Assembly: GCA_036489775.1 (NCBI GenBank) | Contig: DASXFC010000032.1 | Coordinates: 108,361 to 172,360 of the forward strand | DNA: 64,000 nt | DNA from: Bog-473 sp036489775 | GTDB taxonomy: Bacteria; Actinomycetota; Acidimicrobiia; Acidimicrobiales; RAAP-2 | Reading direction: 5' to 3' | Shown here: piece after piece, positions 7,918 through 17,162 of the stretch | Layout: every line of letters begins with the position of its first letter | Position numbering within the stretch: position 1 is the first letter of the stretch | Position numbers and translations under genes: made by a program | Notes under the pieces: generated by a model | Databases searched by the model: none | Told to the model about the DNA's origin: nothing | The model's input: the letters and a program-made list of their open reading frames with translations, nothing else

Positions 7918-8552
7918 CAGCCGATCTGCTCCGTAAAGCCGCTGCCGCTGCCGCCCGAACCGCTGGTGGACTGACCACCGGCCGGGGCGCCCTTGATCTT
8001 CGGGCCACCCAGGATGTGAGCACAGGCGTTTTGGGCCGCCACGAACTGTGGGTCACTCGGGTCGAGATCACTGCCCGGCGTGGCGTGGATCTGCAGCTCA
8101 CCCTGAGCGTTGGGATCGGGGAAGTCCTTGATGCCGTGCGCGTGCATGCAGTTGGCCATCTCGATGCCCTTTTTGAACGCATCTGCCTTTTGGGCGGCCG
8201 TCGGCTGGGGCTGGTACTTGGCGCACTCTTTCGTGGCCGTCTGGAACTGCGGGTCGTTGGGATTGAGGTCGCTGCCCGAGCCGCCCTGGATGGAGAGCTG
8301 CCCCTTGCTGTTCGGGTCGGGGAAGTCGGCTATCCCGTGGGTCTGCATGCACTTGGAATAGGCCAGCGCTCCCGTTTTCACGGCGTCGGCAGTTTTGGCG
8401 TGGCCATCGCCGGCCGAGGCGACGCCCGGCGAGGAGGGACTGCCCGAGCAGGCCGAGACCATGAGGGCCAAGCCCACCAGGGCCGCCGCCACCGCCGCGA
8501 TCGCCTTGCCGGGCATATGGCGGGCCGGATGAAGGTGTGAGGAAGGGTCCAT
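7917..8552 (-). CDS. Lipoprotein with two tandem Cys-containing repeats
   Basis: The ATG at 8552 is chosen because AAAGGA lies at the right distance upstream; an upstream in-frame ATG at 8606 lacks a ribosome binding site. The 211-aa product has a signal peptide ending in a lipobox LMVSAC. The mature part contains two similar modules, each with CM-x-x-HGI-x-DFPDPN, then SDL-x-P-x-DPQF and a second Cys (ECAKY or NACAH). Two cysteines per module could form disulfides or bind metal. Function is unknown. Its place as first gene of the exporter operon suggests an extracellular substrate-capture or sensing role. Confidence 0.8.
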   Translation of the reverse strand: MDPSSHLHPARHMPGKAIAAVAAALVGLALMVSACSGSPSSPGVASAGDGHAKTADAVKTGALAYSKCMQTHGIADFPDPNSKGQLSIQGGSGSDLNPNDPQFQTATKECAKYQPQPTAAQKADAFKKGIEMANCMHAHGIKDFPDPNAQGELQIHATPGSDLDPSDPQFVAAQNACAHILGGPKIKGAPAGGQSTSGSGGSGSGFTEQIG

Positions 8553-8674
8553 GTCGTGTCCTTTTCGCTCGTCGGGATCGACGTCCGCGGCGACGTTGTA
8601 CGACATGGGAGGTTTCGGGAGCGTTGCGCCGGACCGATACCTTGCTGAAACCTTTGTTAAGGCATCCTTGTCGG
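8553..8674. promoter_or_regulatory. Divergent promoter region of exporter operon and two-component system
   Basis: The gap between the lipoprotein start and the response-regulator GTG contains CCTTTGTTAAGGCATCCTTG (8650-8669), with repeated CCTT(T/G)-like half-sites. OmpR-type regulators bind such direct repeats. The response regulator probably controls both directions from here. Confidence 0.35.
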
Positions 8675-9328
8675 GTGCGAGTGCTCGTCGTCGAGGACGA
8701 TAGGGAGCTGGCCGACACCCTGGGCATCGGCCTTCGGCGAGCCAACATGGTCGTCGACATCGTCTATGACGGCAACGAGGGTCTGGCCCGTGCCCTCGAG
8801 AACGACTACGACGTGGTGGTCTTGGATCGGGACCTGCCGGGGACGCACGGCGATGACATCTGCACTTCCCTGATCAACGCGGAGTGCCGGAGCCGGATGC
8901 TTATGTTGACCGCGGCGGGTGGCATGCAGGACCTGGTGGACGGGCTTGGGCGCGGGGCCGATGACTACCTGGCCAAGCCCTTCGACTTTCCGGTCCTGGT
9001 GGCCCGCATCGGGGCGCTGTACCGGCGGGCTCAACCGGCGCTCCCTCCCGTGCTGACCCATGACGACCTCGAACTCGACCGGGCCCGGCGAGAGGCTCGG
9101 CGCGGAGGCCGTCTGATCGAACTCTCGCCCAAGGAGTTCGGCGTGCTCGAGACACTGCTGGCCTCGGGCGGACGGGTGGTCTCGGCCGAGGAACTGCTGG
9201 AGCGGGTGTGGGACGAGTCGGCCGATCCGTTCACCCACGCGGTGAAGGTCACAGTGAGCCGGTTACGGGCCAAACTGGGTGAGCCACCGATGATCGAGAC
9301 GGTGGCCCGAGCCGGCTACCGGATCTGA
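8675..9328 (+). CDS. Two-component response regulator, OmpR/PhoB family
   Basis: This 217-aa protein starts at GTG 8675, directly at VRVLVVEDDRELA. The receiver domain has the acidic pair EDD near residues 7-9, phospho-acceptor Asp51 (VVVLDRDLPG) and the conserved Lys in YLAKPFDF. The C-terminal winged helix (ELSPKEFGVLETLLA, then HAVKVTVSRLRAKL) binds DNA. The histidine kinase gene follows 7 bases later. The pair is divergent from the MacAB-like operon, a common arrangement in which the system senses envelope stress or an antimicrobial peptide and induces the exporter. Confidence 0.94.
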   Translation: MRVLVVEDDRELADTLGIGLRRANMVVDIVYDGNEGLARALENDYDVVVLDRDLPGTHGDDICTSLINAECRSRMLMLTAAGGMQDLVDGLGRGADDYLAKPFDFPVLVARIGALYRRAQPALPPVLTHDDLELDRARREARRGGRLIELSPKEFGVLETLLASGGRVVSAEELLERVWDESADPFTHAVKVTVSRLRAKLGEPPMIETVARAGYRI

Positions 9329-9335
9329 GGATCGC

Positions 9336-10808
9336 ATGCGCCTTCCATCTCCCGCCCGAAGGGCGACGCAGTGGTCTCACCTCCCGCGGCGCACGGTGCG
9401 ACTGCGACTCACCCTCATCTACAGCTGTCTCTTCCTGCTTTCCGGCGCGCTACTCCTCGGTTTCACCTACTTCTTCGTCCGCGATACGACCAACACCGCC
9501 AACGGTTTCGTCTTCAGCACCAACAACGGGGCCACCGTCGGTGCCATTGAAGGCGTGCCGGTGGGAGGAAAGACGTCAGGTGGAGGGATTTCAGTCAGGA
9601 TCGGAACACTCCCTGTCAACACCCCGACCCACACACCGGCGTCGGGCGGAGGCAGCCAGACTGGCGGCCCGGTCCTGAACAGCGGCAGTGCGTCATCAGC
9701 TGACCCATCTTTCATTCAGAACCCCGACGGGCTCAATCCCACCCAGATCCAGGATGAGACCAAGGAGTTCATCAACCTGGCGCAGCAGCAGTACGACGGC
9801 GAGCTGTCGTCGCTGCTGTTCTGGTCCTGCGTCGCCCTGGGCATCATGTTCCTCTTCTCGCTGGCCTTGGGTTGGATGATGGCTGGCCGTGTCCTCCGCC
9901 CCTTGCGCACGATCACCTCGACGGCCCGCGACATCTCGGCCACCAATCTGCACGAGCGATTGGCCCTCGATGGACCCAACGACGAACTCAAGGAGTTGGG
10001 TGACACCATCGACGGTCTGCTGACGCGCCTCGACGCCGCCTTCGCGTCACAACGACAATTCGTGGCCAACGCCTCGCACGAACTGCGGACGCCGCTGACA
10101 CGCCAACGCACGCTGGCCCAGGTGGCATTGGATGACCCCACGGCCACGATCGAATCTCTGCGCCAGGCGCACGAACGGATTTTGGCGTCGGGGGAGCAAC
10201 AGGAAGAGCTGATCGAAGCTCTCCTCACCCTCTCGCGTGTCCAAGCGGGTACCGATCATCGTGAACCGTTCGATCTCTCGACAGTGGTCAGCGCCGTGGT
10301 CGAGAGCCGGCGGGTCGAGGCGGAAGTGCGCGACGTGTCACTCACCTCGACCTTGTCAACGGCCCCGGTCATGGGTGACCAGCGTCTGGTCGAACGCCTG
10401 GTGGTCAACCTGGTCGAGAATGCCATCCGCCATAACGTCCCCGACGGATCGGTACAAGTGGTGATCGACCGTCGCGGTGGCCACCCCGTGCTTTCGATCA
10501 CCAACGACGGGCCGGTCGTCCCCCCTGATGAGATCGAGCGGCTTTTCGAACCGTTCCAGCGGCTGGGCGGGGAACGGACTGTCGGGGTCGGGGGATTCGG
10601 TCTGGGGCTCAGCATCGTCCGTGCCGTGGCCGATGCCCATGGGGCTGACCTCGTGATGCGGCCTCGACCGGCCGGTGGTGTCACGGTCGAGGTGCGGTTC
10701 TCGCTGCCGACTGACCGTCCGGAACCGCCCAGCCCGGAAGGGGCGACGCTGGAGCGGGCAGTCGACCCCGAGCCAGAAGGCGAACGATCCGTGCGCAGCT
10801 CGGGGTGA
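9336..10808 (+). CDS. Two-component sensor histidine kinase
   Basis: This 490-aa membrane kinase has two transmembrane helices (LRLTLIYSCLFLLSGALLLG and LLFWSCVALGIMFLFSLALG). They flank a Gly/Ser-rich extracellular sensor loop of about 115 residues. A HAMP domain follows, then the H-box VANASHELRTPL with His248, the N-box LVVNLVENAIRHN, and the G-boxes GVGGFGLGLSIV. The loop has low complexity and no recognised sensor domain. It should phosphorylate the response regulator encoded just upstream. Confidence 0.93.
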   Translation: MRLPSPARRATQWSHLPRRTVRLRLTLIYSCLFLLSGALLLGFTYFFVRDTTNTANGFVFSTNNGATVGAIEGVPVGGKTSGGGISVRIGTLPVNTPTHTPASGGGSQTGGPVLNSGSASSADPSFIQNPDGLNPTQIQDETKEFINLAQQQYDGELSSLLFWSCVALGIMFLFSLALGWMMAGRVLRPLRTITSTARDISATNLHERLALDGPNDELKELGDTIDGLLTRLDAAFASQRQFVANASHELRTPLTRQRTLAQVALDDPTATIESLRQAHERILASGEQQEELIEALLTLSRVQAGTDHREPFDLSTVVSAVVESRRVEAEVRDVSLTSTLSTAPVMGDQRLVERLVVNLVENAIRHNVPDGSVQVVIDRRGGHPVLSITNDGPVVPPDEIERLFEPFQRLGGERTVGVGGFGLGLSIVRAVADAHGADLVMRPRPAGGVTVEVRFSLPTDRPEPPSPEGATLERAVDPEPEGERSVRSSG

Positions 10809-10819
10809 GATTCCCGCAA

Positions 10820-12691
10820 TCAGGGAGGACCGGCAGCCAGGCGGCGGTCCAGCGCGGCCTCGATAAAGGAGAAGGCGCGGTCAGGCGGCGGCAATTCGCC
10901 CCGCCGGGCGGCCGAGATGGCATCGCAGGAAGTGACCACCGCCATGTGGGTGAAGGCCTGCGGCGTGTTGCCGAGGTGCTCCCCGCTGGATGGATCGACC
11001 ATTTCGGCGTAGAGGCCGACGTCGTTGGCCATGGTGAGGAGGCGCTCGAGCAGCGTTTCGGCCTCGTCGAGACGGCGGGCGTGGATCAGGGCGTCGAGCA
11101 ACCAGAAGGAGCACAGGAGGAAGGCACCCTCGTCCCCGGCTAGGCCGTCAGATGAGCGGTAGCGATGCACGTGCACCCCGTCGCTCAGGTCGCGCTGGAT
11201 CACGTCGATGGTGGCGAGAACCCGAGGATCTGAAGCTGGCAGGAAACCGAGGGCCGGGACCAGGAGGGTCGCCGCATCGGCCAGGGGGTGTCCGGCGGCC
11301 TGGACGAACCACCCGTCGGGTGCCCCTTCGGAAGTGAGCCAGTCGGCCAATGCGTCCCTTTCGGACCGCCAGCGGGCGACGTCCCCGGGGAGTCCTCCGG
11401 CATCGGAGAGACGGACGGCGCAATCGAGCGCCATCCAGCAATTCAGTTTGGAGTGGACGAAATGCCGCGGTGTATCCCGGATCTCCCAGATGCCCTGATC
11501 GGGAGTGCGCCAATTGCGCACGGTCAGGTCCGCCACGCGCTGGAGGAAGCCCGCATTGTCCACCGTGAGCTCCCCACCGGCCCGGCCGAAGAGGTACCCG
11601 GCTTCGAGAAGCTGGCCCAGCGAGTCGAGCTGTACCTGCCCGGCGGCGCCGTTCCCGATGCGCGCGGGAGCCGAGCCGCGGTGCCCTCGGAGGTGGTCGA
11701 GGGGAATCTCGGGCAGCATGCGCTCCCCGGTGACGCGGTACATGATCTGGAGATCCTCCGGACGCCCCGCACCCGTACGCTCCAGCCATCCCTTGAAGGC
11801 GGCGGCCTCACCCAGATAACCGAGCAGGGCCAGTGACGCCAAGGTCAGCGTCGCATCTCGGATCCAAGTGAAGCGGTAGTCCCAATTCCGTTGCCCGCCG
11901 ATCCACTCGGGGAACGAGGTGGTGCCGGCGGCCACCACCGCACCCGTGGGCGCGTAGGTCAGGGCCTTGAGCACAAGGGCCGAGCGGTGGACCCGACGGC
12001 CGTGGTCGCCGACGTAGCTGCACCGGGAGAGCCAGTCCTCCCAGAATGAGATGGTCTCCGCCAATCGCGCGGTCATATCGGCCACGTGATCTGCGGCCCC
12101 GTGCGGGCAGTCGTTCACTGCCGGCAATCCCTCGACCTCCATCCAGGCGACATCGCCGGACCGGAGATCCCACGCTCCTGTGATGTGTTCGCGATCGACG
12201 ACAAGCGGCAGGCTCGACCGCACCCAGAGAGCATCCGGGCCGCCCACGATGGCCGCGGTGGTCGGGGAGAGCGCGGTGAACCTCGGAAGGACCATCCCGT
12301 ACTCGAAACGGGGGCGCAGATCGATCTCCACGGCTACCCTTCCCGCTCGGCACCGCACTCGCCGAAGCACCGACGCGTGGTTGACCACAGCGGTGGGCCG
12401 GCTTGCATCGAAGGGGCGCACCGGCATGCAGTCGGTAACCTCGAGCTCACCCTCAGCCGTGTGGAAGGTCGTCTGCAGCACGTTGGTCGAGGGGAGGTAG
12501 GTGCGCCGTACCTCCGTGATGGCGTCGCGAGGGGCGATGCGGAAATGCCCTGCGTCCTCATCGAGTGAGCGTGCGAAGACCGAAGGCGAGTCGAATCGGG
12601 GGAAGCACAGCCAGTCGACCGAGCCGTCCTTTCCCACCAGGGCCAGCGAATGACAATCGCCGATCATCCCGTAGTCGCCGATCCGATTCAC
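10820..12691 (-). CDS. Glycoside hydrolase family 15 protein (glucoamylase/trehalase-like)
   Basis: The start is GTG at 12691, preceded by a strong AAGGGGGGG ribosome binding site; the 623-aa product begins NRIGDYGMIGDCHSLALVG, the usual GH15 N-terminus. An N-terminal beta-sandwich is followed by the (alpha/alpha)6 barrel. Motifs include GQRNWDYRFTWIRDA, DQGIWEIRD with the probable acid Glu, and GNTPQAFTHMA near the C-terminal catalytic base. There is no signal peptide, so it acts in the cytoplasm. Members hydrolyse trehalose, maltooligosaccharides or dextran; the specificity is unresolved. It converges with the histidine kinase gene. Confidence 0.9.
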   Translation of the reverse strand: MNRIGDYGMIGDCHSLALVGKDGSVDWLCFPRFDSPSVFARSLDEDAGHFRIAPRDAITEVRRTYLPSTNVLQTTFHTAEGELEVTDCMPVRPFDASRPTAVVNHASVLRRVRCRAGRVAVEIDLRPRFEYGMVLPRFTALSPTTAAIVGGPDALWVRSSLPLVVDREHITGAWDLRSGDVAWMEVEGLPAVNDCPHGAADHVADMTARLAETISFWEDWLSRCSYVGDHGRRVHRSALVLKALTYAPTGAVVAAGTTSFPEWIGGQRNWDYRFTWIRDATLTLASLALLGYLGEAAAFKGWLERTGAGRPEDLQIMYRVTGERMLPEIPLDHLRGHRGSAPARIGNGAAGQVQLDSLGQLLEAGYLFGRAGGELTVDNAGFLQRVADLTVRNWRTPDQGIWEIRDTPRHFVHSKLNCWMALDCAVRLSDAGGLPGDVARWRSERDALADWLTSEGAPDGWFVQAAGHPLADAATLLVPALGFLPASDPRVLATIDVIQRDLSDGVHVHRYRSSDGLAGDEGAFLLCSFWLLDALIHARRLDEAETLLERLLTMANDVGLYAEMVDPSSGEHLGNTPQAFTHMAVVTSCDAISAARRGELPPPDRAFSFIEAALDRRLAAGPP

Positions 12692-12992
12692 CGCACCCCC
12701 CCTTAAGGACGCCCGGGTATGCGCACCCTTTAGGCCACACCATAGAGAGAGGATCGCCCGAATGGGGTGGTGATCGGACACTCTGGTCCGGGAGAGATAG
12801 GTCGGACTTCCCGGCCAGGATCGGATGCCAGCGCCGACCATACGTAGGCCGACAGCAGAGCGCCATCAGCCCCGCGAAGGAATATGCAGCCACCGATACG
12901 GCCGCAACCAGATCGCGTTCGCCGATGGGCCCAGCAAGACCCGCAGACGATCACCCCGGCTTTGCCGAGGTCGAGAAGGGCGGCAGGCCGCT
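12692..12992. other. Intergenic region without a supported gene
   Basis: About 300 bases lie between the GH15 start and the end of the secreted beta-helix gene. Only short overlapping frames without recognisable features are present. It should hold the GH15 promoter; AT-rich stretches near 12735-12745 (complement of a TATGGT-like box) are possible but weak. No clear terminator hairpin with a U-run is visible for the rhamnose operon. Confidence 0.4.
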
Positions 12993-15900
12993 CTACAGGA
13001 GCGAAGCCGATCCGCTGGAAGGCTGCCAGCTAGTTGAGCCGGCATAAGTTCCGGTGATTCCAAACGCCAGCAGGGCCGCTAGTAGAGCGGGGGCTGAGAA
13101 GTTGCAGCTGGCCACGCCGGCGGCGTTTGTCACACCGGTGCATACCGCGGTGGAGCCAGCAGTGAACACAACGGCCTGACCAGCGATCGGCGCGGCCGGG
13201 CTGCCACCGGTCAGGGTGGCCGTGGCGGTGTTGAGCGTCAAGACCAACAGGGGGTTGAGCAGCAGCGGGCTGACGACCAGAGTGGTCGTCCCCTTGGCGA
13301 TGGTGATGGAGAGTGACTGAGTCGCCGCGCCCGGAGGGCTGGAGGAGTCGGTTGCTTTTACCACGAAGGTGGTGGTGCCCGCCGGCCCGGTCGGCGTGCC
13401 GCTGATGGCACCGCCGCCCGAAAGCGTGAGGCCGGCCGGAAGCGCGCCCGAGCTGAGGCTCCACGCGTATGGGGCCTTGCCATTGCCCGCCATCAGCTGC
13501 GTGGTGGTGTAGCTCACACCGACGGTGCCGTTCGGCAAGGAGTTCGTGGTGATCGTCACCGGCGGCAGCACGGTCAAAGTGAAGTCGATGACGGAGTCCG
13601 CACCCTCGCCGTTGTGGGCGGTGATGACCAGCGGGTAGGTCCCCTCGGTGCCGGCGGCCGGGGTGCCGGACAACGTTGCGGTGCCCGAAGCGCCGGGGAC
13701 GAACGTCACCCCGGTGGGCAAGCTGCCCGTCTGGGTAATTGTCGGTGTCGGCGTGCCCGTCGCCGTGAAGGTGTCCGACCCGGGGGATCCCACCGTATAC
13801 GCGTCACTGCTGGGCCCGGAGAGGACCGCCGCCTGATCCACCGTCAAGGTGAACGAGGCCGTGGCGTTGGGCAGGCTGCCGTTGGCGGCGGTCACCGTGA
13901 TGGGGTAGCTGCCAACGGTTCCCGCGGCGGGCGTACCGCCCAGAGTGGCCGTGCCATCGCCATTATCGGTGAAGGTCACACCGCTGGGAAGTGCGCCGCT
14001 CTCAGTGAGATGCGCGGTCGGGGTTCCGGTTGATGTGAAGGTCTGAGGGGCCCCGGCCACACCGACGATGAAGGTGGCCGTCGCTGGACCGGAGACCATC
14101 GGTGCGGACACGCTCACTTCAACTGAGCCGATGTCGCACTTGGTGCCGGCGGGTCGGGCGGAACCGCGCTGATCCACCGCTCCGGCGGCGCACAGCACGA
14201 TCGGATTGCCGCTCACCGCGTCGTTCAGACCAGTGGCGGAGTTGACGGGGATCTGTTCGAGGAGTGGGCTGCTGGCCGCCGGCAACTCGGTCTGCGTCGG
14301 GCCGCCGTTGTTGGCCAGGATGCCCAACTGTGGATTCCCCGAGCCGTCGCTCTTGGCCGTGGTGAAGCCACACTTGGTGTCGCCCGCGCTGGTGAAGTTG
14401 TAGCCCCCGTCGAGGACGGCCGAGGAGCAGTTGCTCACCGAGTTGTTGGTGACATCACTCCCGGCCACGCTGATAGCGCCGGCCACCTCGACGTAGAGCC
14501 CACCGCTGGCACCGGCGGGTGAAGTGTTGCCATTGATGGTGCTGAAGACAATGGAGGTCGGTTCGAAGGCGTCGATCACTCCGTAGCTCGGTCCGGTTGT
14601 GTTCCCGCTGAAGGTGGAGTTGGTGATCGACGTGTTATTGACATCACCGGAGCCGCTCGAAAGCGTGATCAGCGCGCTGGCCGCATTGGCTGTGTTGCCC
14701 GAGAACGTGTCCCCACTCAGGGTCACCTTGGTGCTGGCACTGGCCGCGCTGGCACCGCTGTAGATGGCACCGCCCAATCCCGTCGAAGTCGGGGCACCGG
14801 ATGATGGCGTCGCCGTATTTCCGTTCACCGAACTGTTGGTCACCGTGAGGAGACCTTCATTGAAGATGGCTCCACCGTCGCCAGCGCTGGTGGTGTTACC
14901 CGATATGTCGGCCCCGCTGATGGACGCCGTGGCACCCGGCACAGTGAGGAGCCCACCAGCTGCCTCCACTGCAGCGCCCTTGTCAATGGATCCACCGTTC
15001 AATGCGAACGCTGCACTGGCCGCCACGGCCACGTTGCCGCCCTCGAAAGGAGAGGAGTTGCCGGTGATGGTGACGTTGGTGCCGGTGAAGGTTGGCGTGT
15101 CGGTTGAGACGGACGACCCGTCGAAGATGCCACCACCGAACTCGCCGGCTGAACCGTTTTCGAACATCGTGTTGCTGGCCTTCGTGGTCGCGGCGTTGTA
15201 GAGGCCCCCGCCTTCGACGGTCACCTGGTTCTGGTTGAAGACGGTGCCGTTCTGCAGAGTCAGCATTGAGGCCGAATTCACGAAGATGCCGCCCCCATCC
15301 ACGCCCGTGTTGGATGTAATGATCGTGGAGTCGACCGTGGCTGATGGGGTGTCTGCAGCCACTGCTCTGCCGTCCAGGAGGCCACCACCGAGGCCGCCCA
15401 GGCCGCCGTCGGATTCGGCGGTATTCCCTGCGACGGTCGATCCGGTGAGCGTGCCGGTCCCGCCCAGGTAGATTGCGCCACCATCGAGTGCGGTCAACCC
15501 GCTGAAGGTGTCATCGGTGCCGGTGAAGACGGCGGGCGTTGCGCTGAAGGTCTTTCCGGTCACAGTACCCAGCACGTTGCCGGCGACAGCGAGGCCACCA
15601 CCGAGGGCCGCGTTGTAGCCCGAGGCCAGCGTGCCGCCACTCACGGTGCTGTTATTCATGGTGAAGGTCGGTGCCGCGCCAGCGGCGGTGGGTCCAGCAA
15701 AGACTGCGCCGCCCCAGCCGGTGGCGACGGAGCCGCCAGCGCTTGAGGCGATAGCTTGGTTGCCGCTCAACGTCGAACCGGCCGTGATGGACAACGCCCC
15801 GGAGTCCAAGACACCGCCGCCCAGACCCAGGTTGACCGTGGAACCGGAGTTGGCCACGTTGTTGGTCACATTGGCCCCGATCAGCGACGCCGAGCCACCG

Positions 15901-17162
15901 CTGGCAATGGCCACGCCGCCGCCATCGTTGGCGCTATTGCTGGCGATCGAGGTGCCGGTCAAGGACGCGGTGTTGCCGCCGGAGACGTACAGACCTCCGC
16001 CGACGACTGAAGAATTGGAAGTGAACGAACCGCCCGTGGCGTTGAACGTGGAACCGCTCACGAGAACGCCGCCACCGCCCGCCAGGGCCGCCGTATTGCC
16101 GCTGAAAACTGCTCCATTCGCCGTGATGGAGGGAGCGTCAGTGGACACAGCCTGAGCGAGGTAGAAACCACCTCCCTCGTAGGAGGAGGTGTTGGCCGAG
16201 AAAGTGGTGTTGGTGATCGTGGCCGAGCTGTCCTCGAAGAGACCAGCGCCGTAGGTCGCCGTGTTTGAGGACACGGTGTTGGGACTGACGCCATCGCCGG
16301 TCATGGTCAGGTTGGTGCCGCTATAGGAGGTAATGCCTCCTCCGTAGGTCGCGGTATTACCCGTGATGGTGGAGTCGGTCACGGTGGCGGACACGTTCTC
16401 AGCCGCGGCCAACTTGAACATCAAGATACCGCCGCCGATGCCGTCCGTGCTCCCCGTCGTGCTGTTGTCCGAAATCGTGGTGTCGGTAATGGCGGCGGGA
16501 CCAGCCAGGAAGAGGCCGCCTCCGCCATACGTTGCGACGCTTTTGTTCTTCGTGATGGTGTCGTCGGTCAGTGTCAACGTGCCGGTGGCGAGCGTGCCGA
16601 TACCGCCGCCACCGTAAGGGCTGGCCACTCCGCTGCCGCCTGCTTGATTGTTGGTGATGGTGGAATTCGAGACAAGGAGCGTGCCGATGTAGTCCTCGAT
16701 GCCGCCGCCGAAGTTGCTAATGCCGTCCTCGACGGTGACGCCGTTGATTATCACCGGCGTGGTGTCGGTTGCAGCCAGATCGACCAGGATGGCGGCCTTG
16801 CTCGAGGCGGAAGGTGTTGTTTCGCCGCCACTGATGATGGTGACACCCTGGCCCACACCGGTAATGGTCACGCCCTTGGTGATGGTCTGTGTCCCCGTAT
16901 AGGTGCCTGCGGCCACGTTGATGGTGTCGCCGTCGCCCGCCAAGGTCAGCGCATGGGCCAGCGTGCACGGTGCGGCCATGGTGCACGCCGCAGTGGCGCT
17001 GCCGCTTGTAGTGACGTAGTAAGTGTTGCCAGCCGCCGCCGCGACGAGTGGCGTCGCTACGAGAAATCCTGCCGCCAGCGTGACAGCCACCCCCAGGCCC
17101 AATGAGCCCTTCACAGATGCGCAGTGTTGGTTCGCCCGTCGCCCTTGCGGGTTCGTCGTCAT
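12993..17162 (-). CDS. Large secreted beta-helix protein with choice-of-anchor Q and Ig-like domains
   Basis: The 1,389-aa product starts at ATG 17162, overlapping the rhamnosidase stop by 4 bases. A signal peptide of about 45 residues ends near VAAAAG. Residues about 50-940 form a repetitive parallel beta-helix of Pmp/adhesin type, with many S-N-T and GGG(I/L) turns. A DQRG-SARP-CDIGSVE segment, typical of choice-of-anchor Q proteins, follows. Three putative Ig (He_PIG-like) domains come next and then a bacterial Ig-like domain. The protein ends at GSASLL with no transmembrane anchor or LPXTG. It could bind or cleave pectic polysaccharide. No catalytic residues can be assigned. Confidence 0.82.
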   Translation of the reverse strand: MTTNPQGRRANQHCASVKGSLGLGVAVTLAAGFLVATPLVAAAAGNTYYVTTSGSATAACTMAAPCTLAHALTLAGDGDTINVAAGTYTGTQTITKGVTITGVGQGVTIISGGETTPSASSKAAILVDLAATDTTPVIINGVTVEDGISNFGGGIEDYIGTLLVSNSTITNNQAGGSGVASPYGGGGIGTLATGTLTLTDDTITKNKSVATYGGGGLFLAGPAAITDTTISDNSTTGSTDGIGGGILMFKLAAAENVSATVTDSTITGNTATYGGGITSYSGTNLTMTGDGVSPNTVSSNTATYGAGLFEDSSATITNTTFSANTSSYEGGGFYLAQAVSTDAPSITANGAVFSGNTAALAGGGGVLVSGSTFNATGGSFTSNSSVVGGGLYVSGGNTASLTGTSIASNSANDGGGVAIASGGSASLIGANVTNNVANSGSTVNLGLGGGVLDSGALSITAGSTLSGNQAIASSAGGSVATGWGGAVFAGPTAAGAAPTFTMNNSTVSGGTLASGYNAALGGGLAVAGNVLGTVTGKTFSATPAVFTGTDDTFSGLTALDGGAIYLGGTGTLTGSTVAGNTAESDGGLGGLGGGLLDGRAVAADTPSATVDSTIITSNTGVDGGGIFVNSASMLTLQNGTVFNQNQVTVEGGGLYNAATTKASNTMFENGSAGEFGGGIFDGSSVSTDTPTFTGTNVTITGNSSPFEGGNVAVAASAAFALNGGSIDKGAAVEAAGGLLTVPGATASISGADISGNTTSAGDGGAIFNEGLLTVTNSSVNGNTATPSSGAPTSTGLGGAIYSGASAASASTKVTLSGDTFSGNTANAASALITLSSGSGDVNNTSITNSTFSGNTTGPSYGVIDAFEPTSIVFSTINGNTSPAGASGGLYVEVAGAISVAGSDVTNNSVSNCSSAVLDGGYNFTSAGDTKCGFTTAKSDGSGNPQLGILANNGGPTQTELPAASSPLLEQIPVNSATGLNDAVSGNPIVLCAAGAVDQRGSARPAGTKCDIGSVEVSVSAPMVSGPATATFIVGVAGAPQTFTSTGTPTAHLTESGALPSGVTFTDNGDGTATLGGTPAAGTVGSYPITVTAANGSLPNATASFTLTVDQAAVLSGPSSDAYTVGSPGSDTFTATGTPTPTITQTGSLPTGVTFVPGASGTATLSGTPAAGTEGTYPLVITAHNGEGADSVIDFTLTVLPPVTITTNSLPNGTVGVSYTTTQLMAGNGKAPYAWSLSSGALPAGLTLSGGGAISGTPTGPAGTTTFVVKATDSSSPPGAATQSLSITIAKGTTTLVVSPLLLNPLLVLTLNTATATLTGGSPAAPIAGQAVVFTAGSTAVCTGVTNAAGVASCNFSAPALLAALLAFGITGTYAGSTSWQPSSGSASLL

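Noticed and set aside
12730..12954. Minus-strand 74-codon ORF as the missing membrane anchor of the surface protein
   Set aside because: It is in a different frame from the surface protein, with no sorting motif, no ribosome binding site and no clear anchor pattern.
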